The notes under the pieces: generated by a model | The model's input: only the letters and a program-made list of their open reading frames with translations | The model's database searches: none | Told to the model about the DNA's origin: nothing | Shown: one piece after another, positions 13,756-19,120 of the stretch | Layout of the letters: each line of letters starts with the position of its first letter | How positions within the stretch are numbered: the first letter of the stretch is position 1 | From: Opitutales bacterium | Lineage (GTDB): Bacteria; Verrucomicrobiota; Verrucomicrobiia; Opitutales; Opitutaceae | Length of the DNA stretch: 19,120 nucleotides | Reading direction: 5' to 3' | Assembly: GCA_021772595.1 (NCBI GenBank) | Contig: JAJFLS010000737.1 | Location: forward strand, 1 to 19,120 | Translations under genes and position numbers: made by a program

Positions 13756-14520
13756 TTAGTCCTTGCAAACTTGGCTTCTAAATCCCCTATCGATAAAAAA
13801 ACAGCGTCTCATGCTGGCGAATTCATTATCTGGTTTAGTCTCCTCAAATATCCTTTCCGACCAATGTTCCACTTCTTGTCGCATTATGAATGCTTTATCC
13901 ATAGAGCGTGCTATGTCAATTAGACCTTCGAGTATAGACCCCCGCTGCTTGACGAGGTTTGGAGAGTTTAGATCTAGTTCCTTTATAATTCTAAATGCAC
14001 GCTCGTCTTGAGGAAGAAGTATCGCCATTTTTAGTTCAGGGTCAAACCGCCACCAAAAAAGATTCTCTACCTCTTCATTTTCTGGGTTCGGAAACAAAGG
14101 ATTTTCTTTGTTGAGTGGAGAAGAGGGCTTGAGTGCTCGGACTCCATTCGCCAAGAGCGGGAACTTTGACAACTTCGCCCCATTGCATTTCTTGCAAGCC
14201 ATAAACAAATTTGTCCACTCATATGCCAACCACCAGTATCCAATTTTTGATACTTCTTTGATTTCACCTTTTGGGCGGTAATGCTCAACGTCAATCTCTG
14301 CTCCATTATCTCTTTTACGCTCACAATAGCAGCATTTCCCTTTATGAAATTTATGAAGAGAACTCTTTACCCTTTTGTCTCCCCATACTGACGAGTTGAA
14401 ATCTTTCTCTTTAGGTCTTTCACTCCTTGCTATCAAATCATGCAATTTTTTCTTGGCTCGTTTCGCTGCAGGCAATCCAAGTTTTTTGGGAGTGATAGGG
14501 CGGTCTTTGAGTCTAATCAT
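13756..14520 (-). CDS. ptuB: HNH endonuclease, PtuB-like (Septu antiphage system)
   Basis: 254 residues of the TIGR02646/PtuB group. The zinc and HNH parts are visible: CCYCERK (C63, C66), IDVEHYRPKG (H80), then YWWLAYEWTNLFMACKKC (N104, C109, C112) followed by NGAKLSKFPL. In Septu and retron-Ec78 systems PtuB is the nuclease effector, held by the PtuA ATPase and released on infection to cut DNA or tRNA. It is the last gene of a three-gene minus-strand operon, 15 nt after the ATPase. The N-terminal 60 residues are strongly basic and may bind nucleic acid. It converges with the DUF3326 gene with only 30 nt between them. No reverse transcriptase or retron RNA was seen, so this is a stand-alone PtuAB set. 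Confidence 0.85.
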   Translation of the reverse strand: MIRLKDRPITPKKLGLPAAKRAKKKLHDLIARSERPKEKDFNSSVWGDKRVKSSLHKFHKGKCCYCERKRDNGAEIDVEHYRPKGEIKEVSKIGYWWLAYEWTNLFMACKKCNGAKLSKFPLLANGVRALKPSSPLNKENPLFPNPENEEVENLFWWRFDPELKMAILLPQDERAFRIIKELDLNSPNLVKQRGSILEGLIDIARSMDKAFIMRQEVEHWSERIFEETKPDNEFASMRRCFFIDRGFRSQVCKD

Positions 14521-14535
14521 AGCCTAATCAGCATA

Positions 14536-15930
14536 TTACATCTTTGCATCAATACGTTTAAGGAATTCCCTACGTTCACGGCTTGCTTTTGCATTCCTGT
14601 ATTTGGGGAGTAATCCAGATCTAGGAATTTTCTTCGCAATAACGGCCCGCAGTTCCTCTATCTCGGATAATTGCTCTGTTGTTGGTTCTAGAATCTGCAT
14701 TAATTCTATAAATCGACGACGTATCTTCTCGCTACCAGGATTTCTAGCGTCGGTTAATCCGAATGCATCAGATTCCAAAATCTCATCCATACTAACTCCG
14801 TCGAGAGAAGGGATTTCGATTGCGCGAGTAAGTCCTCCCTCACTCGAAAGCCTTACTCTGCCCCAGCTCTTCCTTTTCACATCCGCTGTTCCAGCCGCAC
14901 ACAAAGGCGAATGAGTAGAAACTATAAACTGAACATTTGGGAATGTTCGATCGAGGAGTTCTATTATAATACGTTGATATCTGGGGTGTAGATGCTGTTC
15001 AATTTCGTCTATGATAACTATCCCAAACACATTAGTTATATCGTATTGCCCAATCCAATCATCACAATATACGAACCACCAGGCTAAGATATCTAAAGAT
15101 ATTGTAACTATAGATCGGTAACCATCACCCAATTCTGACACTTCTGCCTCTCCAACCCATCGGCTAGCGGCTCCAACCATAATTCCACTTCGAGTTATTT
15201 CAATCGTGTCACCTTTGGAAAGATCCAAAAGGTTCCTGAGAATCGCTTTAACCGCACCAAGTATTTCAGGAGCAAACCTACCGTTTTTGATCTTTGTTCT
15301 GAGCCCCAAACTTGCATCGATTAAAGCCGATTCCTTATTAGTCAGGTCTTTTTCTTTGTATCTTTGTTGTAGCCTTTCCGCTTCGTCGCGAATGCGCCGT
15401 ACAGCCAGTTCAGAATTCTGCAGCGGGGCATCGTATTTAAAAAGAGGATATATTGCATCAGCTGTCAACCAGTCGTGGAAATCCGCACTTCCCTTTATTC
15501 TAATACCAGCACCATATGCAGTTAGAAAAATATCATCCCATGGGAATCTATTAGGTTCCATATCCCTTTTCGTAATTTTTTTGCCACGGTATTGAACTAA
15601 GCGTTGGCCCACCGTTTCAAATGCTCCAACGTTTTCTATCGTTGTTATGATCTTGTAGCTGTAGCCTCCTCCTCCTGCCAGAGTTATGGTTATAATTGCA
15701 GGTTTTTTGGAGCCTTTTCGAACATAAGTTCCTGGCAACTCTCGAAATAGTGCGGAGGCACTTGACCTATCGCAGAGCCCCATAGCTAATGCCCGTAAGA
15801 AGGTTGATTTTCCATCTCCATTATCACCTAAAAGGAGAATCGAGCTCCCTTTCTTTTCGAAGGAGAATTTGAAATGCTCAAAACATCTCACATTCTCGAG
15901 TACAACTTCTTTTAAGTACAGTGTAGACAT
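14536..15930 (-). CDS. ptuA: AAA/ABC-type ATPase, PtuA-like (Septu antiphage system)
   Basis: 464 residues of the OLD/Septu-type AAA_21 ATPase fold. Walker A GDNGDGKST spans 35-43 (K41). The ABC-like signature SELGDGYRS is at 265-273. Walker B IVIIDE has D308 and E309, with EQHLHPRYQ (the D-loop) after it, and the H-loop is STHSP (H340). There is no C-terminal TOPRIM domain, which separates it from OLD nucleases and fits PtuA. The segment between, about residues 165-200, is a helical insertion. It is expected to oligomerise and hold the HNH partner encoded 15 nt downstream, with ATP/nucleotide levels acting as the infection signal. It begins 9 nt after the SET-domain gene. Base composition is more AT-rich than the left part of the window, as expected for a transferred defence locus. 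Confidence 0.88.
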   Translation of the reverse strand: MSTLYLKEVVLENVRCFEHFKFSFEKKGSSILLLGDNGDGKSTFLRALAMGLCDRSSASALFRELPGTYVRKGSKKPAIITITLAGGGGYSYKIITTIENVGAFETVGQRLVQYRGKKITKRDMEPNRFPWDDIFLTAYGAGIRIKGSADFHDWLTADAIYPLFKYDAPLQNSELAVRRIRDEAERLQQRYKEKDLTNKESALIDASLGLRTKIKNGRFAPEILGAVKAILRNLLDLSKGDTIEITRSGIMVGAASRWVGEAEVSELGDGYRSIVTISLDILAWWFVYCDDWIGQYDITNVFGIVIIDEIEQHLHPRYQRIIIELLDRTFPNVQFIVSTHSPLCAAGTADVKRKSWGRVRLSSEGGLTRAIEIPSLDGVSMDEILESDAFGLTDARNPGSEKIRRRFIELMQILEPTTEQLSEIEELRAVIAKKIPRSGLLPKYRNAKASRERREFLKRIDAKM

Positions 15931-15939
15931 TTTGTATAT

Positions 15940-16476
15940 TTATATGAAATTTTCGAGCTTTCGCTGACAATCATCATTTACTTTTTCTTGGAGGGCAATC
16001 TCTCCAACATATGGGTCAATGTGCCATTTTGATAAATATTCTCCATATTCAATTCTCTTTGAGAGTGGAAGAAACCTGTATCCGCGTATAAATACTCTGC
16101 AAGAAGCCGATCCACAAGAGCATCTCATCTCCCAATCATCATCCTCCGCCATTTCATAGTCCCAAGTGATTTCTTCTCCAGGAACTATGAGTCGCATCGC
16201 TACGATCCGGAAAAGATCGCGAACTCCGCAATTCGGTTCGCACGAATGGTTGATCAAACGTGCAATTCCTTTCGCTTCCCTGCACCTGAATGGATGAAAT
16301 TGTATGGCGTGGTCCCTTACGTAATCAGGTGCTTCGTTTGGCACGTCACCATTTTCCCAAGAGAAAACCTGACCGTCGAATCGTGCAATTCCTTCGTTTC
16401 GATAGATCGTCTCATTCGCGATAACTCTCCTTTCGCCATTGGAGTCTACCGAAATTCTAACTTTTGAACTGTCCAT
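15940..16476 (-). CDS. SET-domain protein lysine methyltransferase-like protein
   Basis: 178 residues covering an entire SET plus post-SET domain. The pseudo-knot motifs are present: LINHSCEPNC (N76, H77, S78, C79) and GEEITWDYE (100-108, with the catalytic Tyr at Y107). The post-SET RCSCGSASCR places C119, C121 and C126, which with C79 would bind a zinc ion. The N-terminal SAM-binding GxG motif is degenerate (NGERRVIANETIYRNEGI). SET enzymes methylate protein lysines; in bacteria most are unassigned. It is the first gene of the operon and is followed after 9 nt by a PtuA-like ATPase, so its target may be a Septu protein, a phage protein or a host protein. This link is inference. The C-terminal 45 residues (from KRIEYGEYLSKW) are unlike any domain I know. 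Confidence 0.85.
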   Translation of the reverse strand: MDSSKVRISVDSNGERRVIANETIYRNEGIARFDGQVFSWENGDVPNEAPDYVRDHAIQFHPFRCREAKGIARLINHSCEPNCGVRDLFRIVAMRLIVPGEEITWDYEMAEDDDWEMRCSCGSASCRVFIRGYRFLPLSKRIEYGEYLSKWHIDPYVGEIALQEKVNDDCQRKLENFI

Positions 16477-16923
16477 GCTTGAAATAATGTACGAAAATTC
16501 GCCATATGATGGTCGTAAGGCCCGAACTGAGTCAAGTGATCCATGAAGCTGTAGTGAAGAGGTATTGGAAAAGGATCAATTCCCAAAGAAAAGAACTACG
16601 GATTTCGGCGTGATAAGCCATTAATGCATTCGGTCGTGGCGTTGGTCACTTGTTGTACCATCTGGAATGACGCCTATGATGAAAAAGGCAACCGATAGTA
16701 TGGTAACAGATGCGTTGATCGGTGACCTCCGCTTCTCTTTCTTCGATACAAATACGTGGATAGTCCAAGAGTCCGACTTTGCGTATACTAGTTCCTACGG
16801 AGCCACTTGTTTAAATTCGACTATCACTAGCATTTCTCAGCCATAAATCGTGGACAAGCCTAGACCCTAAATTGGCTCGCAATCGTCTCAATTTCCATCA
16901 GTGTTCCAGCAGGAGACCCCGCC
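16477..16923. other. Gene-poor stretch between the defence operon and the nuclease gene
   Basis: About 450 nt with no convincing gene. It must contain the promoter of the SET-ptuA-ptuB operon near its left edge; no consensus pair could be fixed. A 59-codon open frame (16667-16846, starting MTPMMKKATDSMV) shows no family likeness and is probably noise or the remnant of an older gene. The composition is mixed, which suggests a join between pieces of different origin. Confidence 0.4.
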
Positions 16924-17778
16924 ATGAGAATACTGTACCCCCTCTTCGCTGTCACAGCGCTACATTGCAGCGTTTTCGCGCAGCAATCCGATCAGGCGCT
17001 TCAAGCCGAGCACGTCTATGGAGGCTTGCCTTCCAATGGCCACATTCTTGTAAGAACGGCCTATGTACAGGACTGGGATGCCGCCCACAAGGCTCCAAAA
17101 TGGGTCGCCTACCATCTGAACGATGAATACCGCAGAACTCCGCCAAGAGAGAATCGCTGGTCGACGTACAGAGCCGATAGGGAGATTCAGGGCGAAGCTA
17201 GGGCATCGGACTATTCCGGAACATCGTCGGACCCGATAAGGGACTACGAGAAAGGACACTTGGCCCCGTTCATGATTTCAGGAGGGGACCGCGACAACGA
17301 CGGACTTTTGGCTGACGAGGACAGGGACGGCGATGGCGAAGATCAAGTCGACGACCAGGACGAGAAAAACACCGTCTACCAAGTGAACTTCTATACCAAT
17401 CTGACACCACAGCATGGGACCGCCTTCAATGGTTCAGGGGGCGTTTGGTGGGATATCGAGAATCGCGTGAGGGCTCTCCAAGAAGAGAATGGCGACGTCT
17501 GGGTATTCGCCGGTCCGATCTGGGGACCCGGAGAATACGACAACATAGGCTCAAATCTCCCAGTCGCGCCTATGTTCTACCAGATCATCGTATGGGAGGA
17601 CGACACGGGAGACCCTCTCTGGGAGGCTTACATGATGCCCCACCATCAGGAGAATCACGGCGACATCAAGGAGCAGATGGTTTCGATTCGCCACATAGAG
17701 GCGATGACGGGGCTGGACTTTTTCGGTGCGCTTAGCCTAGGCGACGCTGAGAGGGTCTCGACCTACGGAGATAACTAA
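16924..17778 (+). CDS. Secreted DNA/RNA non-specific endonuclease (Serratia nuclease family) with Asp-rich insertion
   Basis: 284 residues. The start at 16924 has a good GGAG about 8 nt upstream. MRILYPLFAVTALHCSVFAQ is a signal peptide with a likely cut after FAQ. The catalytic motif is YEKGHLAPF (H112), equal to the DRGH of the family with Glu-Lys for Asp-Arg. The metal-binding part is NFYTNLTPQ (155-163), and N169 to E179 (FNGSGGVWWDIE) corresponds to the Asn and Glu of the N...W..E motif. Such enzymes cut single- and double-stranded DNA and RNA outside the cytoplasm. Between the two motifs, about 121-150, is an Asp/Gly-rich stretch (DRDNDGLLADEDRDGDG and following) like thrombospondin type 3 calcium loops. 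The altered DRGH leaves activity uncertain. It is transcribed alone and is flanked by gene-poor DNA. Confidence 0.88.
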   Translation: MRILYPLFAVTALHCSVFAQQSDQALQAEHVYGGLPSNGHILVRTAYVQDWDAAHKAPKWVAYHLNDEYRRTPPRENRWSTYRADREIQGEARASDYSGTSSDPIRDYEKGHLAPFMISGGDRDNDGLLADEDRDGDGEDQVDDQDEKNTVYQVNFYTNLTPQHGTAFNGSGGVWWDIENRVRALQEENGDVWVFAGPIWGPGEYDNIGSNLPVAPMFYQIIVWEDDTGDPLWEAYMMPHHQENHGDIKEQMVSIRHIEAMTGLDFFGALSLGDAERVSTYGDN

Positions 17779-17944
17779 ATCTCTGGAACAACCCGTTGGC
17801 TAGAATCGATTCTGGGCATCGCTATCGCTGTCTTGCTTGATACTGATCTCGTCCTACCATTTTCTAATTGTCAAAAATGAGTCGCAGCGTTAGCTTTTGC
17901 CTCCGCTGCATTGTTCGCCATCTACATACTCTAGGAAAATTCTC

Positions 17945-18634
17945 TCATCGAACCCACCACGCTTCTTCTTCTTCATTCCTTTGTAATTTCGAATGTTTTG
18001 AGCACAATTCTTCCAGTTCCTTTCGCGCACTTTCATCATTTGATCTATCATGTAGGTCATTTATCTTTTCAAATAATTGCTCAAACTCAGTAGGTGTTGC
18101 CGCCATCGTGTAGACGAGGTACGCACCCATAAAACCTTTTGTAGCCAATGTCTGTGCCCAGATATTTTCTTTGAGTAGACCATGAGCCAATAACTTTAGT
18201 GGAGCCATTCCGAACATCATTGCAAATAGGTGGAGCAACGCATCTCCGATCCATTCATTTAGATTTTTCCCAAGAACGAAAAGCATTATCTTAACAATGA
18301 TCATATAACCTATTAAATAGTGTATCCATGCAGCACCTTCTATAACTTGATATGGATTATTACTGATTGTCGGAAAAACGGCAGTAACCACTATTTTTAG
18401 GAAGTCATTAAAAATTATGTATCCAATGTAAAGGATACAAATAGTAGCTAATGATCTCAAAACAAACCCTCCGAGAAAAGCTAGAGTGGAAAGGACCAGA
18501 GCCATGAAATGTATAGCGTAAAGCTTAGAATGGGATGCCTGGAGGATACCTCTGGCCCAAGTTTTCAGGATTGCTGGCTCGGCTATTTGCCAGTTTGGAT
18601 TGTTTGCACCGGCAAGATTATACTTTTTATGCAT
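17945..18634 (-). CDS. Multi-pass membrane protein, function unknown
   Basis: 229 residues, no family recognised. After a polar N-terminus with KTWARGILQASHSKLY there are about four to five hydrophobic segments: IHFMALVLSTLAFLGGFVL, ATICILYIGYIIFNDFL, WIHYLIGYMIIVKIMLFVL, LLHLFAMMFGMAPLKLLA and a shorter one around GFMGAYLVYT. The C-terminal 55 residues are charged, with a coiled-coil-like run (FEQLFEKINDLHDRSNDESA and on), and end in EEEEAWWVR. It is probably an inner-membrane protein with a cytoplasmic tail. The gene is strongly AT-rich compared with the left part of the window, which fits recent transfer. The next gene on the same strand, 116 nt upstream, is the partial one at the window edge; a shared transcript is possible. 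Confidence 0.75.
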   Translation of the reverse strand: MHKKYNLAGANNPNWQIAEPAILKTWARGILQASHSKLYAIHFMALVLSTLAFLGGFVLRSLATICILYIGYIIFNDFLKIVVTAVFPTISNNPYQVIEGAAWIHYLIGYMIIVKIMLFVLGKNLNEWIGDALLHLFAMMFGMAPLKLLAHGLLKENIWAQTLATKGFMGAYLVYTMAATPTEFEQLFEKINDLHDRSNDESARKELEELCSKHSKLQRNEEEEAWWVR

Positions 18635-18750
18635 TAGTTGAGTGAATTATTTGGAGGTGTAAGTAGTCGTTCATGCGGGAAGTGCCGCCATATCGGAGCG
18701 GTTGGTTCAAGCTTCTGGAGTTTGTAGACTAGGGGCATCCTTGTGAATCG

Positions 18751-19120
18751 TTAAAGATTCTGAAGAGAGGCTGTTCCCTTCATTACGGATTTTGTTTTTC
18801 GATACGACTCGTAAAGATAGAAGCTTTTGTCATCGGACCATGATTGAAATTGTAGGACGTGCGGATACCCATTTGTTATGTAAAATCCAACCAAAGAATT
18901 GGCGCCATCCGGGAATTGCGTCACATAGAATGGATAGGTCTGATCTATTGCTCCGAAGTTAAGTGTGATCTTTCCGATCGTTCTGATAGCGCCGATAGGG
19001 GATTCGGATCTAGAGCCTTCACTGGGTTCTTTTTCGTAGACAATTCTAAGCTCAAACGATGCTCGCTTGTCCCCATACGGCACATAGCTTCCATTTCCAG
19101 CTACCACGAATGTTTCGGCC
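18751..19120 (-). CDS. Hypothetical protein, C-terminal part
   Basis: The frame stays open to the right edge, so the start lies outside the window. The GTG at 19107 is only an internal codon candidate, because the preceding residues AETFV read on smoothly. The visible 122 or so residues contain alternating hydrophobic and polar stretches (FELRIVYEKEP, GKITLNFGAIDQTYPFYV, SLVGFYITNGYPHVLQF) that suggest a beta-sandwich. No catalytic motif, signal peptide or family is recognised. It precedes the membrane protein gene on the same strand. Confidence 0.6.
   Translation of the reverse strand, partial: AETFVVAGNGSYVPYGDKRASFELRIVYEKEPSEGSRSESPIGAIRTIGKITLNFGAIDQTYPFYVTQFPDGANSLVGFYITNGYPHVLQFQSWSDDKSFYLYESYRKTKSVMKGTASLQNL

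Noticed and set aside
13728..13757. Possible terminator after the DUF3326 gene (GTTCA...TGAAC followed by six T)
   Set aside because: The stem is only 5 bp and AT-rich, and it overlaps the end of the convergent ptuB gene. Too weak to call.
13756..16476. Retron Ec78-type system
   Set aside because: The ATPase and HNH pair also occurs in retrons, but there is no reverse transcriptase and no msr/msd-like structured RNA in the flanks, so stand-alone Septu fits better.
16667..16846. 59-codon open frame in the gap after the SET gene
   Set aside because: No ribosome-binding site, no family resemblance and unremarkable composition. A transposase remnant was considered, but no IS motif could be aligned.
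1..19120. CRISPR array or riboswitch
   Set aside because: No regularly spaced direct repeats were seen, and no riboswitch core could be recognised in the leaders by eye.

Overview
The window reads as a bacterial chromosome segment, most likely from the Opitutae branch of Verrucomicrobiota. This is an inference from the mixture of gene types and the style of the housekeeping proteins; no 16S or other decisive marker is present. The left part (about 1-11,550) is moderately GC-rich, gene-dense and conventional. The right part (about 11,552 to the end) starts at a tRNA-Ser gene, is visibly more AT-rich in several stretches, and has an accessory character typical of a genomic island.

Left part. 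The 5' end of a FAD disulfide oxidoreductase gene and a DJ-1/PfpI gene lie on the minus strand. A plus-strand run follows: an SDR sugar-nucleotide-type protein, YbaB/EbfC, RecR and a stand-alone HPt phosphotransfer protein. Convergent to it is a NarL/FixJ response regulator, with a REP-like palindromic element in between. Next come galE (minus) and a divergent lipid or polyketide module: ketosynthase, acyl carrier protein, a strong intrinsic terminator, then a CrtI-like FAD oxidoreductase. Two further dyad elements follow. Then come a small tail-anchored coiled-coil protein, the ribosomal genes rplU-rpmA with a textbook terminator, a SAM methyltransferase, and a membrane-anchored coiled-coil protein.

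Right part. After tRNA-Ser(GCU) there is about 450 nt with no convincing gene but with direct repeats and a palindrome at the tRNA 3' end, which suggests an integration site. Cargo follows. First is a two-gene operon pairing a SpeD-like pyruvoyl decarboxylase homologue with a DUF3326 protein. The catalytic Ser, His and Cys spacing of the SpeD-like protein matches AdoMet decarboxylase, but its substrate-binding motif is replaced. Second is a minus-strand three-gene operon of a SET-domain protein methyltransferase, a PtuA-like AAA ATPase and a PtuB-like HNH nuclease. This is a Septu-type antiphage system with an unexpected SET-domain gene at its head. After another gene-poor stretch come a secreted Serratia-type DNA/RNA nuclease with an Asp-rich, calcium-binding-like insertion, a multi-pass membrane protein of unknown function, and a partial protein of unknown function at the window edge.

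The best candidates for something new are the SET-PtuA-PtuB operon and the SpeD-like/DUF3326 pair. The ketosynthase-ACP-desaturase module is a weaker third. No CRISPR array, complete insertion sequence or integrase gene was found.
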